DNA of 64,000 nt from an uncultured Oscillospiraceae bacterium (GCA_934572335.1 CAKTKU010000004.1:106078-170077), one strand, 5' to 3'; shown: positions 36,172-45,833, counted from the stretch's first letter. Program-made: numbers and translations. The notes: generated by a model from the letters alone, not told the origin.

Positions 36172-36798
36172 TTACGGCTCGCGCTGTATCTTCATCACGG
36201 GCGCTCCCTGCCGCTTCTGCCCCGCGGGGGCAGGCTGGGCGCGGCGCGCCTCCGGCGCTTTTGCGCTCTCGGGCTTCACAGGGGCGCTCTGCACTGGCTT
36301 TTGCGCTGCGGGAGCCTCCTGCGCTGCCGCTGCAGCGCCGCCCATGGAGTTGAACGCATTGTGCGCCGTCTGAAGCTTTGCCAGCGCCTCGCTCACGCTC
36401 GCCTCGGACTGCTTCATGATCTCGTCCACATACTCCGCGGCGACGCGGCGCAGCTCCTTGGACTTCGCCTCGGCGGAGTTTATCATCTCCGCACTTCTCG
36501 CGCGCGCAACGCGCACGATCTCCTGCTCCTCTATCATCGCCTTGGACTTCTCCTCGGCGCTCTTGCGCATTGCCTCGGCCTCGCGCTTGGCGTTGCCGAT
36601 GAACTCATCGCGCGCGGAAACAAGGCGCTTCGCCTCTGCCAGCGCGCTGGGCAGGTTCGCCTTTATCTCGTTGATGATGTCGACCGCCTTCTCGCGCTCG
36701 ATAATGCACTTGTCGTTGCCGAGGGGGACGCCCCACGCCTCTGTGACCATGCCGTAAAGAATGTCAAGCAGTTCAATAATATCGGTGTTATTGTCCAT
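36172..36798 (-). CDS. DivIVA-like coiled-coil protein
   Basis: 208 residues: a short N-terminal segment with DIIELLDILYGMV, a long charged coiled coil (about 30-150) with KREAEAMRKSAEEKSKAMIE, then an Ala/Pro/Gln-rich disordered tail ending APVMKIQREP. No enzyme motif. The ATP-synthase-b/DivIVA look and its place one base after coaD suggest a cytoplasmic scaffold tied to division or the membrane. Precise function unknown. Confidence 0.65.
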   Translation of the reverse strand: MDNNTDIIELLDILYGMVTEAWGVPLGNDKCIIEREKAVDIINEIKANLPSALAEAKRLVSARDEFIGNAKREAEAMRKSAEEKSKAMIEEQEIVRVARARSAEMINSAEAKSKELRRVAAEYVDEIMKQSEASVSEALAKLQTAHNAFNSMGGAAAAAQEAPAAQKPVQSAPVKPESAKAPEARRAQPAPAGQKRQGAPVMKIQREP

Positions 36799-37293
36799 TT
36801 ATTCCGTCCTCCATTGCAGTGCTTTTCTTTCAATGTCTTCTCTTATCTCATCCGGGACCAAGCCGGTCAGATCCGCGCCGTATTTCGCCATCTCACGGAC
36901 GATGGAGGAGCTCAGAAACGTGTACTTCGAGCTTGCCGTGAGAAACATGGTCTCCATATCGGGGTTTATCTTCTTGTTGAGAAGATTCATCTGAAATTCA
37001 TAGTCAAAATCGGAAGCGGCGCGCAGCCCCTTGACGACCGTCGGTCTCTCATAGCCCTTGGCGTACTCGGCCAGCAGCCCGTCCGGCGTTTCCACACGGA
37101 CATTGGGGTATTTCGCCACGGCGCGGCGCACCATGTCAGCGCGCTCCTCGACAGTGAACATCGGAGAGGTCTTAGATGCGTTTTTCATCACGCACACAAC
37201 GACCTCATCAAAGATCATCGCCGTGCGGCGGATAATGTTCAGATGCCCAAGAGTGATCGGGTCAAAGCTGCCCGGACAGATTGCAATGCTCAT
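36799..37293 (-). CDS. coaD: Phosphopantetheine adenylyltransferase
   Basis: 164 residues; adenylates 4'-phosphopantetheine in coenzyme A synthesis. N-terminal nucleotidyltransferase motif CPGSFDPITLGHLNII with the TxGH site, then GLRAASDFDYEFQM and FLSSSIVREMAKYGADL, all family-diagnostic. Between rsmD and the DivIVA-like gene; rsmD-coaD is a common pair. Confidence 0.95.
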   Translation of the reverse strand: MSIAICPGSFDPITLGHLNIIRRTAMIFDEVVVCVMKNASKTSPMFTVEERADMVRRAVAKYPNVRVETPDGLLAEYAKGYERPTVVKGLRAASDFDYEFQMNLLNKKINPDMETMFLTASSKYTFLSSSIVREMAKYGADLTGLVPDEIREDIERKALQWRTE

Positions 37294-37314
37294 GCGCTGT
37301 CTCCCGAATGATGG

Positions 37315-37848
37315 TTATTTTGTGTATTTGCAGAGCTTGACCTTGCCGTAATTATACTCGCGCTGCTTTGTATATGGCGCGGTCATTTCCGGAAGCTGCC
37401 TGTCGCGGCGAGCCTCGCATATTATTATACCACCATCCGACAATATGTCAACCAAATTGATAGTTTTTAGCACTTCCTCGTACAGATCGGAATCATAAGG
37501 CGGGTCGACAAAGATAATGTCGAACTTCGAGGTGCAGCTTCTGAGGAAGCTGAGCGCGTCCGTCTGGAAGACCGTCCCCTCCAGCGCACAGGTTTTAAGG
37601 TTTTCCTTCACTATTTTCACTGCCGCCGTGCTCTCGTCGATGAACACCGCTCCCGCCGCGCCGCGGCTGAGGCATTCTATGCCAAGCTGCCCCGTCCCGG
37701 CGAAGAGGTCGAGCACGTGCCGCCCCTCAATGTCGAACTGGATGATGTTGAAAAGCGACTCCTTGACGTTGTCCGTCGTGGGGCGGATGTCGTAATTCTC
37801 CGGCGTTTTGAGCCGTCTGCCGCGGGCCGTGCCGGTGATAACTCTCAT
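37315..37848 (-). CDS. rsmD: 16S rRNA (guanine-966-N2)-methyltransferase
   Basis: 177-residue SAM enzyme. MRVITGTARGRRLKTP start, DNVKESLFNII, the SAM loop LDLFAGTGQLGIECLSRGA and the catalytic IIFVDPPYDSDLY (DPPY). It overlaps the uvrC stop by four bases. Confidence 0.93.
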   Translation of the reverse strand: MRVITGTARGRRLKTPENYDIRPTTDNVKESLFNIIQFDIEGRHVLDLFAGTGQLGIECLSRGAAGAVFIDESTAAVKIVKENLKTCALEGTVFQTDALSFLRSCTSKFDIIFVDPPYDSDLYEEVLKTINLVDILSDGGIIICEARRDRQLPEMTAPYTKQREYNYGKVKLCKYTK

Positions 37849-39665
37849 GTTTTCTCTTCCTCCTCATGGTGGAAATAATCGTATACCTTCTGCGCCGTGT
37901 TCTTCGGCACGACAAGGCGGAGCTGTTCAACGCTCGCCTCTCTCACCGCCTTGACGGACTTGAAGTATTTCATCAAATCCGCGCGGCGCTTCGGTCCGAC
38001 GCCGTCTATCTTATCCAGTGCCGAGACATAGCCCTCGTTTCTCAGCGCGCGCTGATACTCGATGGCAAAGCGGTGCGTCTCCTCCTGTATATTGCCCACA
38101 AGGGCGAACACCGCTTGGTTGGAGCTTATGCCGATCTCATGCCCGTCAGGGCTTATGAGCGCCCGCGTGCGGTGGCGGTCGTCCTTGACCATGCCGAACA
38201 CATTCACGCGCAGTCCAAGCTCATTCAGCGCGTCCACCGCCATCTTCGCGTGGTTCTCGCCGCCGTCTATGAGCAGCAGCTCCGGCAGCGGAGAAAAGCT
38301 CTCATCCCCGTCGACATAGTGCTTAAAGCGCCGGTACACCGCCTGACGCATGCTCGCGTAGTCGTCGCGTATCGGCATATCCTTTATTCTGAATTTCTTA
38401 TACGCGCGCTTGAGCGGCTTTCCGTCAACGTGGACGGTCATGGCCGCGACGATGCCCGTGTCGCCGAGGTTGGAGACGTCAAACGCCTCGATGCGCTTCG
38501 GGAACACGTCCAGCCCCAGCGCCTTTTGTAGCCATTCCAGCGTTTTGTTCGTGCGCTGGGCGGCGGTCGTGCGGCGCTGCACCTCCTCGTGGGCGTTGAG
38601 CTCGGCACTCTCTATAAGGCGCATGCGCTCGCCGCGCTTTGGCGTTTCGATGTATATTCTTCTGCCGGAGGTCTCGCTCAGAAGCTCTTCAAGCGCTTCC
38701 CTGCCGTCTATTTCGCACGGGAGGAGTATGGACTTCGGCCAGCCGCCGCGATGCGCGGTGTAGTATTGCAGCACAAGATCGCCCACAGCCTCGCTGTCGT
38801 CCTCCAGCGGCTCGTCCATCATCTCCGCGTCCTTGCCGACAAGGTCGCCGTTGACAAAATGCAGCACCGCAAAGCAGCTCTTCGCCCCGCGGCAGAAGCC
38901 TATCGCGTCCGTGTCGGCAAACGCGGTGGATATGACGCGCTGTCGGTTGGCAAGGCTCTCCACCGCGCGCAGCCTGTCTCTGAGCTCCGCCGCCTTTTCA
39001 AAGCGCAGCTCCTCCGCCGCCTGCTCCATTTTTTCTTTCAGCTCCGCCGTCAGCTCGTCGCTCTTCCCCTCAAGGATGAGCGCCGCCTGTGCCATACGGC
39101 GGCGGTATTCCTCGTCGTCCGGGTCTCCCCTGCACCATCCTGCGCAGTTGCCCATCTGGTAGTTGAGACACGGGCGCTCCTTGCCTATATCGCGCGGGAA
39201 TTTCTTCGCGCACGACGGCAGAAGCAGCGCTTTCTGTATCGTCTCTATTATCTCATACGTCTGCCCGCGGCTTCCGAACGGTCCGTAATAACGCCCGCCG
39301 TCCTTGCCGTGCTTGTTGACAAGGCTCATTTTAGGGTACTTGCTGCCGGAGTCCATGCGTATGAAGGGATAGCCCTTGTCGTCCTTGAGGAGGATGTTGT
39401 ACTTGGGCTTGTGGCGCTTGATGAGCGAGTTTTCGAGCACAAGCGCTTCAAACTCGCTCCCCGCGACGATGACATTGAAGTCCCGCACCTTTTCCACCAT
39501 CGCGGCGACCTTGGGCAGGTGCTCGCCGTGAAAGTAGCTCGTCACGCGGTTTTTCAGCTTTTTCGCCTTGCCGACGTATATGACCTCGCCATGCTCGTCG
39601 AGCATGATGTACACCCCCGGCAGCAACGGGAGATTATTCGCTTTTTCGCTGAGAGTGTCGAGCAT
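37845..39665 (-). CDS. uvrC: Excinuclease ABC subunit C
   Basis: 606-residue incision subunit of nucleotide excision repair. The GIY-YIG domain (LPGVYIMLDE, then VIYVGKAKKLKNRV) is at 13-50; CLNYQMGNCAGWC is the Cys-rich segment; a UVR motif lies near 205-235; the RNase H-like half has EAFDVSNLGDTGIVAAM and LLLIDGGENHAKMA; tandem helix-hairpin-helices end the protein with LDKIDGVGPKRRADLMK. Confidence 0.96.
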   Translation of the reverse strand: MLDTLSEKANNLPLLPGVYIMLDEHGEVIYVGKAKKLKNRVTSYFHGEHLPKVAAMVEKVRDFNVIVAGSEFEALVLENSLIKRHKPKYNILLKDDKGYPFIRMDSGSKYPKMSLVNKHGKDGGRYYGPFGSRGQTYEIIETIQKALLLPSCAKKFPRDIGKERPCLNYQMGNCAGWCRGDPDDEEYRRRMAQAALILEGKSDELTAELKEKMEQAAEELRFEKAAELRDRLRAVESLANRQRVISTAFADTDAIGFCRGAKSCFAVLHFVNGDLVGKDAEMMDEPLEDDSEAVGDLVLQYYTAHRGGWPKSILLPCEIDGREALEELLSETSGRRIYIETPKRGERMRLIESAELNAHEEVQRRTTAAQRTNKTLEWLQKALGLDVFPKRIEAFDVSNLGDTGIVAAMTVHVDGKPLKRAYKKFRIKDMPIRDDYASMRQAVYRRFKHYVDGDESFSPLPELLLIDGGENHAKMAVDALNELGLRVNVFGMVKDDRHRTRALISPDGHEIGISSNQAVFALVGNIQEETHRFAIEYQRALRNEGYVSALDKIDGVGPKRRADLMKYFKSVKAVREASVEQLRLVVPKNTAQKVYDYFHHEEEEKT

Positions 39666-39668
39666 GTT

Positions 39669-40532
39669 TTACGCCTCGCTGTTTACTTGCTTTGTCTCTT
39701 TCTTGCTTCCGAATATCGTCCACACGGTTATGGACACAATGACCACCGCGCCGCCGATGAGCGCGAACACGCCGGGGCGCTCCCCGTCGAATATCAGCAC
39801 CCACACGGGATTGAGCAGCGGCTCAAGCGCGCCGAGCAGACAGCACGCCAGCGGCGGGCAAAACTCCGTCGCCTTGACATAGAGTATGTATGCGATGCCG
39901 AGCTGGAACACGCCAAGTATGAGGATGTTGAGCACGGCGCTCGGCGTAAAGACCGGCTTTGTGGCGATGATGAACGGAAGCCCGACAAGGAAAGTGAATA
40001 TCTGCCCGTTCAGCACGGCGCTGAAGCGCTCGTCCCCCTCGGCAGTGCCGACAACAATGAACATTCCGGCCATGAACATGCCGGCGGCAATGGCGACGAA
40101 ATTGCCGAGGATATATCCGGGGCGAAGCTGGTCAAAGAAGAAGAGCGCGATGCCCGCGAGCGTCGCAATGACGACCGCAAGATCCTCCCGGCGGATCTTC
40201 TGTCTGAGAAAGACCGCGGAGAAAATGACGATGAACACGGGCGCGGTGAATTGCAGCACGATGGCGTTCGCCGCGGTGGTGAGCTTATTTGCCACGGTGA
40301 AGCAGGTATAAACGCTCCCGGCGAGCACGCCGCCGAGGATCGTGCGCTTATTGCAGATATAGCGCCTTTTCGTGATGAGCATATACACCGCGAACGTCAG
40401 CCCCGCGATGAGACTGCGCATACCGGCCACGGCAAAGCCGTTCCACGGGATGAGCTTTATAAAAATGCCCGCTATGCTCCACAGCGCGGCGCACAGCAGC
40501 ATCTCAAGCGTTGCGATATTCTCTTTCTTCAT
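39669..40532 (-). CDS. DMT/EamA-family transporter
   Basis: 287 residues, two EamA repeats and ten predicted helices, with ETLLCAALWSIAGIFIKLIP-like opening and LGALEPLLNPVWVLIFDGERP late, the usual RhaT/EamA pattern. Different from the EamA protein of the sulfonate operon. Four bases upstream of uvrC; substrate unknown. Confidence 0.85.
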   Translation of the reverse strand: MKKENIATLEMLLCAALWSIAGIFIKLIPWNGFAVAGMRSLIAGLTFAVYMLITKRRYICNKRTILGGVLAGSVYTCFTVANKLTTAANAIVLQFTAPVFIVIFSAVFLRQKIRREDLAVVIATLAGIALFFFDQLRPGYILGNFVAIAAGMFMAGMFIVVGTAEGDERFSAVLNGQIFTFLVGLPFIIATKPVFTPSAVLNILILGVFQLGIAYILYVKATEFCPPLACCLLGALEPLLNPVWVLIFDGERPGVFALIGGAVVIVSITVWTIFGSKKETKQVNSEA

Positions 40533-40559
40533 GTGATGTTCCTCCGGAAGATATGCAAT

Positions 40560-40583
40560 AAGGGGCGTGCAAACACGCCCCTT
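40560..40583. terminator. Hairpin downstream of ptsH
   Basis: Arms AAGGGGCGTG and CACGCCCCTT match perfectly around a 4-base loop, between ptsH and the EamA gene. T-runs are weak on either side, so it may terminate only in part. Confidence 0.65.
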
Positions 40584-40606
40584 GTTTCTCGATTCTTTTC
40601 AGCTGA

Positions 40607-40870
40607 TCACTCGGAAAAGTCAGAGTCAATAAGCTCGGACAGGGTCGCGATAGCTTCCTCTTCATCCGCGCCGTCGGCAATGATGGTGATGGCGGTCCCC
40701 TTCACTATACCGAGGGAGAGGACGCCCAGAAGGCTCTTTGCGTTGACACGGCGCTCATCCTTCTCGACCCATATGCTGCTCTTGAACTCGTTGGCTTTCT
40801 GAATGAAGAAAGTCGCGGGTCTAGCATGAAGACCTACCTGATTGTTGATGACTACTTCTTTGCTTATCAT
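40607..40870 (-). CDS. ptsH: Phosphocarrier protein HPr
   Basis: 87 residues. The phosphorylated His15 is in VGLHARPATFF and the regulatory Ser46 in NAKSLLGVLSLGI, so this is true HPr and not Crh. It relays phosphate in sugar uptake and, as P-Ser-HPr, takes part in carbon repression. The start at MISKEVV follows AAGGAG by eight bases and puts His at 15 and Ser at 46. No ptsI is next to it. Confidence 0.93.
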   Translation of the reverse strand: MISKEVVINNQVGLHARPATFFIQKANEFKSSIWVEKDERRVNAKSLLGVLSLGIVKGTAITIIADGADEEEAIATLSELIDSDFSE

Positions 40871-40942
40871 ACTCGCCACTCCTTAAATAATCTAATCTCT
40901 TTTATCTTTTTAAATTAATATACACCACTGCTGGCATGATAT

Positions 40943-40971
40943 AATCTAGCAAATTTTTGTCTCTTCGTCAA
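40943..40971 (-). promoter_or_regulatory. Predicted sigma-A promoter of ptsH
   Basis: TTGACG and TAGATT on the minus strand are 17 bases apart, about 70 bases upstream of ptsH. Confidence 0.7.
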
Positions 40972-41027
40972 CCAATTTCGCGCGATTCGTTATTTTACAC
41001 ATTTGTTGCGCCAGCTTAACACAGATT

Positions 41028-43403
41028 TTATTTCAGTTCGACAACGGTCACGCCGGTCTCGCCCTCGCCATAGCGCCCGAGGCGGAAAGACTTTACTGCC
41101 TTGTTTTTCTTTAACATCTGCTGTATGGCCGCGCGCAGCACGCCCGTGCCCTTGCCGTGGATAATGGTGACAGTCTTGAGCTTTGACATGACGGCGCTGT
41201 CGATGTACCGCTCCGCTGCAAGCACGCCCTCCGCCGCCTCCATGCCGCGCAGGTCGATCTCAGACGCGACGACCGCCGTTCTCAGCGTCGCCGCGGCCGC
41301 GGCTGAAACGGAGGTCTTTTTCTTCGCACTCTCTCCCTCAAGGAGCAGCACCTCGTCCTCCTTCGCGGTCACGTTCATTATGCCCGCGCGCAGTGTCAGC
41401 ACTCTCTCCGGCGAGACGGAGATGACCTCCGCCTTCATGCCCATGGACTTTATCTTCACAGTGTCGCCCGGGCGTATTTCGCGCGAGGAGTGCTCCTCCA
41501 CCGCCGGCGCGGCGGCGGGGCGCAGGCTGTCCTCGTGTCGGTTGAGACGGCGGCGGAGCTCACTGCGCGCCTCGTTGACGCGCTGTGCGTCCTCGTCGTC
41601 ATTCTTGTGCTTTTTCATCTCGTCAAGCTCGGCAAACACCTGCTCCGCCGTGGCTCTGGCGTCGGCGATGATACGCTCAGCCTCGCGGCGGGACTTCTGG
41701 TCGGCCTTTTCAAGGCGCACGTCGAGCTCCGCCTTCAAAAACGCCGCCTTCTTCGCGTCCTCCTCCGCCTGACGCAGCTTCACCGCAACCTCGTCGCGCT
41801 CCTTTTCCAGCATGAGACGTGTCTGCTCCAGCTTTCCTATCGTGCTCTCAAAGCTCGCGGATTCGGTGTTGACGCGGCTTTTCGCGTCGGCTATCACGTC
41901 GTCCCCCAGCCCGAGGCGCTTGGAGATGGCGAATGCGTTGGACTTGCCGGGGATGCCGACAAGCAGATGATACGTCGGGCGCAGGGTCTCCACGTCAAAT
42001 TCGCACGAGGCGTTCTGCACCCCCGGTTCATTCGTGGCGTACACCTTCAGCTCGGCATAGTGCGTTGTCGCGGCGATCACCGCGCCCTTATGGCGCGCGT
42101 TTTCTATTATCGCGATGGCGAGCGCCGCGCCCTCCGTGGGGTCGGTGCCCGCGCCCAACTCGTCAAACAGCAGCAGCGAGCGGTCGTCGCACTCCTGAAG
42201 TATGCTGACGATATTCGTCATATGCGCGGAGAACGTGGACAGGCTCTGCTCAATGCTCTGCTCATCGCCGATGTCGGCGAGTATGTGCGTGAAGACCGGG
42301 AGATTACTGCCGTCGGAGGCGGGAATATGCAGCCCGCACTGGTTCATCGCCGCCAGAAGCCCGATCGTCTTGAGCGAGACGGTTTTGCCGCCGGTGTTCG
42401 GTCCTGTTATCACGAGCGTGTCAAAGTCGCTGCCAAGCTCAAGGCTTATTGGGACGGCCTTGCTCTGATCAAGCAGCGGATGGCGCGCCCGGCGCAGCAC
42501 CACGCCGCGCTCCGCGTCCAGCCCCGGCTGCTGGCAGTCAAGCTTATATGACAGCCGCGCCTTCGCGAAGATGAGGTCGAGCCGGACAAGGATGTCAAAA
42601 TCGGTCTCTATATCATCGCGGTGCTCGGCGCAGTCGGCGGAGAGCTCCGCCAGTATACGCTCTATCTCCAGCTTCTCCTTTGCCGCGAGCTCTCTCAGCT
42701 CGTTATTCGCCTTGACCGCCGCCATCGGCTCGACGAACACCGTCATGCCGGAGGCGGACACGTCGTGCACAAGCCCCTGCACCGCGCCCTTGCACTCCGC
42801 CTTCACCGGCACGACATACCTGTCGGAGCGCATGGTTATTATCGGCTCCTGCAGCACCTTTGCATAGCTCGGCGAGGATATGATCTTTTGCAGCGCGTCG
42901 CGTGCGCGTGCCGCTGCCGCCCTCATCTGGCGGCGTATTGTGCTCAGCTCATGGGATGCGCTGTCGGCGATCTCACCCTCGCCGACGACGGAGGTATTTA
43001 TCTTCTCCTCCAGAAACTTGTTCGCGCGCAGAGCGAAAAAGAGGCTGTCGATGCACGTCTTGCCGACGCTGTCGTCGGCGATATATCCGCGCACGAGGCG
43101 CGCGCATTGCAGCACGCGCGCAATATCCATCAGCTCGCGCGTGTTCAGCGCGCCGCCGAGATCCGTGCGCGACAGCGACGGACGCACATCGCGCACGCCG
43201 GAAAACGACGGGCTCTGGCGCACGGTCATCATGGTCTTTGCCGCGCTCGTCGCCTCCTGACGGCGCTTGACCTCGCCAGGCTCGGACGAGGGCGAAAGCT
43301 CCAGCGCCCGTTCCTTTGCCGCGTCCGACACCGCCTCGTGCGACAGCATTTCCAGCACGGCGGGAAGCTCAAGCGTCAATAGTGATTTTTCCGTAAAGCT
43401 CAT
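41028..43403 (-). CDS. mutS2: Endonuclease MutS2 / ribosome-rescue ATPase
   Basis: 791 residues. Walker A GPNTGGKTVSLKT (about 338) and the MutS ATPase core with LLFDELGAGTDPTEGAALA; a long coiled coil (about 520-630); the C-terminal Smr domain (about 715-791) with DLRGMEAAEGVL and the nuclease motif HGKGTGVLR. MutS2 suppresses recombination or acts on collided ribosomes in Firmicutes, not in mismatch repair. Confidence 0.95.
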   Translation of the reverse strand: MSFTEKSLLTLELPAVLEMLSHEAVSDAAKERALELSPSSEPGEVKRRQEATSAAKTMMTVRQSPSFSGVRDVRPSLSRTDLGGALNTRELMDIARVLQCARLVRGYIADDSVGKTCIDSLFFALRANKFLEEKINTSVVGEGEIADSASHELSTIRRQMRAAAARARDALQKIISSPSYAKVLQEPIITMRSDRYVVPVKAECKGAVQGLVHDVSASGMTVFVEPMAAVKANNELRELAAKEKLEIERILAELSADCAEHRDDIETDFDILVRLDLIFAKARLSYKLDCQQPGLDAERGVVLRRARHPLLDQSKAVPISLELGSDFDTLVITGPNTGGKTVSLKTIGLLAAMNQCGLHIPASDGSNLPVFTHILADIGDEQSIEQSLSTFSAHMTNIVSILQECDDRSLLLFDELGAGTDPTEGAALAIAIIENARHKGAVIAATTHYAELKVYATNEPGVQNASCEFDVETLRPTYHLLVGIPGKSNAFAISKRLGLGDDVIADAKSRVNTESASFESTIGKLEQTRLMLEKERDEVAVKLRQAEEDAKKAAFLKAELDVRLEKADQKSRREAERIIADARATAEQVFAELDEMKKHKNDDEDAQRVNEARSELRRRLNRHEDSLRPAAAPAVEEHSSREIRPGDTVKIKSMGMKAEVISVSPERVLTLRAGIMNVTAKEDEVLLLEGESAKKKTSVSAAAAATLRTAVVASEIDLRGMEAAEGVLAAERYIDSAVMSKLKTVTIIHGKGTGVLRAAIQQMLKKNKAVKSFRLGRYGEGETGVTVVELK

Positions 43404-43439
43404 TTTTTGTTTACTCCGTATGTTCCATGCGTGCGCCGT

Positions 43440-44186
43440 TCACAGGCGCACGTTCTTGTAGTAATCCAGCGCGGAAAAGCGCCGCTCTGTCTGGCGCAGG
43501 AGATACGCCTCCGCCGCGTCGCCGAGGCGTTTCTGTGCATCGCCCTCCACCGTGAAGGAGAAGAGCTGCTTTGCCGGGGCGGTGACGATATATCGCATCG
43601 CGGCGAGCGACGCCTCGCACAGCGGCGCCGCCGTGCCAAGCTCCGCCGTGCGGCACGCGCGGCAGCATATCCGCCCGCTCGCGAGGCTGAGATACGGCTC
43701 GTCCGGCTGCTTCTTGCCGCAGACAGCGCAGGAGGAAAGCTCCGGCGTGTACCCCGCGATGCACATCGCGCGCAGTTCAAACGCCGCTTTGATCTGCTGC
43801 TGCGGGTAAAGCTCCTTGCTCAGCGCGTAGAGCGAGTTCAGCCCCAGCTGCATCAGCGGCGCGTCCGGCTGATCCTCCACGGCGAGCGCGTCAAGGCATT
43901 CCGCGATATAGCACCCCAGCGCCAGTGCCGTGATGTCCGTGCGCAGTCCGTCAAAGGGCTCTAGCACCGTGCCCTCGTTCACCGTCCATTTTCCCTTGTT
44001 GAAAAAAAGCGTCAGCTCGGAATACGTGAGCTGCTGCGTCGCGGCGGCGGTCTTGCTGCCCTTGCGCAGCGCGCCGCGCGCCTTGGCGCTCATCTTCCCG
44101 TGCTGACGGGTGAGCAGGTTTATTATCCTGTCGGATTCCTTGTATCTCACCTCGCGCAGCACCAGCGCCTGCATGGTCTCGTACAT
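43440..44186 (-). CDS. recO: DNA repair protein RecO
   Basis: 248 residues. The N-terminal OB fold begins ALVLREVRYKESDRIINLLT, and the zinc site is CAVCGK with CCRAC some 20 residues later. RecO loads RecA in the RecFOR pathway. The setting era-yqzL-recO is conserved in Firmicutes. Confidence 0.93.
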   Translation of the reverse strand: MYETMQALVLREVRYKESDRIINLLTRQHGKMSAKARGALRKGSKTAAATQQLTYSELTLFFNKGKWTVNEGTVLEPFDGLRTDITALALGCYIAECLDALAVEDQPDAPLMQLGLNSLYALSKELYPQQQIKAAFELRAMCIAGYTPELSSCAVCGKKQPDEPYLSLASGRICCRACRTAELGTAAPLCEASLAAMRYIVTAPAKQLFSFTVEGDAQKRLGDAAEAYLLRQTERRFSALDYYKNVRL

Positions 44187-44196
44187 ATGTACTCTC

Positions 44197-44346
44197 TCAG
44201 TCCACCGGACGGGTATCCTCCCCCGCCCTGTCCGTTTTCTTTCTTCCGTTTTCTATGGGATGTTCGTCTCTGGTGTTTTTGTACAGCAGATAATAAAGCG
44301 GGTCACCTGTCTCGGCAAACGCTTGCCAGATAGCGTCTCGTTCCAT
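44197..44346 (-). CDS. YqzL-like small protein
   Basis: 49 residues, with ATG behind GAGGTGG. The N-terminal half reads AIWQAFAETGDPLYYLLYK, matching the pattern of YqzL (W..F..TG....YL.Y), and the rest is charged. It occupies the conserved YqzL slot between era and recO. Function in the family is unknown. The stop is ten bases before the recO start. Confidence 0.75.
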   Translation of the reverse strand: MERDAIWQAFAETGDPLYYLLYKNTRDEHPIENGRKKTDRAGEDTRPVD

Positions 44347-44432
44347 CACAAACCACCTCGCTGATATTATCTGCACTCAAGGCCGCCTTAGTGATGGTAT
44401 ATATTGACGTGCATAAACCCGCGCCTTGGCGC

Positions 44433-45320
44433 TTACTCGTTTTTGAAGCCGAAGTTGCGCAGAAGCGAGGTCGAGTCGCGCCAATTCTCCTTGACCTTGA
44501 CCCAGGTCTGCAAATTGACCTTCGTGCCCATGAATTCTTCAATATCCTTGCGCGCAAGCTCGCCGATGCGCTTGAGCATCGCGCCCTTCTTGCCGATGAT
44601 TATGCCCTTGTGGCTGTCCTTTTCGCAGTATATCGTCACTTCAAGGTCGATGATGCCGTTATCCCGCTCCGTAAAGCGCGTGACTTCCACCGCCGTGCCG
44701 TGCGGTATCTCCTTGTCAAGGCATTTCAAAAGCTTCTCGCGCACAAGCTCCGCGCATATCTGGCGCTCCGGCTGGTCGGTTATCATATCGTCCGGGAAAA
44801 GATGCGGCCCCTCAACGGCATACTTTTCCATCTCGTCCAGAAGCTCGGGTATGCCCTCGCCGGTCTTTGCGGATATGGGGATTATCGCGCCGAAATCATA
44901 CGCCGCGGAATAAAGCGCCATGACCTCCAAGAGCCGCGGGCGCTCGACAGTGTCTATCTTGTTTATCACGAGCACGGCGGGCGCGCCGGTCTCGCGCAGG
45001 CGGGCAATAAGCCCCTCCTCCTGCTTGCCTATCTCCGCCACCGGCTCCACGAGCAGCAGCACAAGGTCAACATCCGCCACGCTCTGGCTGACGACGTTGA
45101 CCATATAATCCCCTAAACGTGTGCGCGGCTTGTGAAAGCCCGGCGTGTCGATCAGCACAAGCTGGGTCTCGCCGTGCTCGACTATCGCAGTGATTCGATT
45201 GCGCGTCGTCTGCGGCTTGTCGGAGACTATCGCGATCTTCTCTCCGACAAGGGCGTTCGTGAGCGTGGATTTGCCGACATTCGGTCTGCCACATATTGTT
45301 ATCATCGCTGATTTTTCCAT
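44433..45320 (-). CDS. era: GTPase Era
   Basis: 295 residues. G1 GRPNVGKST, G2 region TTRNRI, G3 DTPGF, G4 NKID, then a KH domain with KDSHKGIIIGKKGAMLKRIG that binds the 3' end of 16S rRNA during 30S assembly. Normal length. Confidence 0.96.
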   Translation of the reverse strand: MEKSAMITICGRPNVGKSTLTNALVGEKIAIVSDKPQTTRNRITAIVEHGETQLVLIDTPGFHKPRTRLGDYMVNVVSQSVADVDLVLLLVEPVAEIGKQEEGLIARLRETGAPAVLVINKIDTVERPRLLEVMALYSAAYDFGAIIPISAKTGEGIPELLDEMEKYAVEGPHLFPDDMITDQPERQICAELVREKLLKCLDKEIPHGTAVEVTRFTERDNGIIDLEVTIYCEKDSHKGIIIGKKGAMLKRIGELARKDIEEFMGTKVNLQTWVKVKENWRDSTSLLRNFGFKNE

Positions 45321-45344
45321 GGTGTTCTCCTTGGTATTCGTTTT

Positions 45345-45833
45345 TTACTTTCTGATAATGGGGACTATCTTATTCTCCCGCGTCTGCGTCAGTATGCTCC
45401 ACTCCGGGACAAAGTCCGACACGACGCACCCCGCGCCGATCACGCAGTGGTCGGAAATATGCGCGCCCTTTAAGATGACGGCGCTGTTGCCGATCCAGCA
45501 GTGATTGCCGATATAGACCTCTCCGTTTGAAAAGCCCTGTTCCTTAATCGGCTTGTCCGTATTGAAGCGATAGTTATGGTCATATATCTTCACGTTTTCG
45601 CCGATGAGCGCGCCCTCGCCTATGGTGATGTGCGCGTTCGCGTCAACGGTGCAGTAGTTGTTGAAATAGCAGTTGTCGCCTATATCCACAACGGCTTCCG
45701 GCGCTTTCATGAGCGTGAAGCCCTTGCGCCAGCACACCCTTTTCCCGATGCGCAGACGCTTTCCGTATATGAGCTTATAAAACGCTTTCTCTATACACGC
45801 CTTAATATGTATCCATATCTTGATTATTATCAT
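45345..45833 (-). CDS. Hexapeptide-repeat acyltransferase
   Basis: 162 residues. After a basic amphipathic N-terminus comes a left-handed beta-helix of hexapeptide repeats (about 48-145): VDIGDNCYFNNYCTV, ITIGEGALIGENVKI, VYIGNHCWIGNSAVIL. The Asp-His motif KIYDHNYRF is typical of the WbbJ/NodL-type O-acetyltransferases that modify surface sugars. The ribosome site GGAGAG is unusually close to the ATG, so the start is uncertain. It is inserted between ybeY and era, where Firmicutes often have dgkA or cdd. Confidence 0.8.
   Translation of the reverse strand: MIIIKIWIHIKACIEKAFYKLIYGKRLRIGKRVCWRKGFTLMKAPEAVVDIGDNCYFNNYCTVDANAHITIGEGALIGENVKIYDHNYRFNTDKPIKEQGFSNGEVYIGNHCWIGNSAVILKGAHISDHCVIGAGCVVSDFVPEWSILTQTRENKIVPIIRK

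Noticed and set aside
38589..40802. Plus-strand open frame of 737 codons across uvrC and the EamA gene
   Set aside because: Antisense shadow; uvrC and EamA motifs are unambiguous on the other strand.
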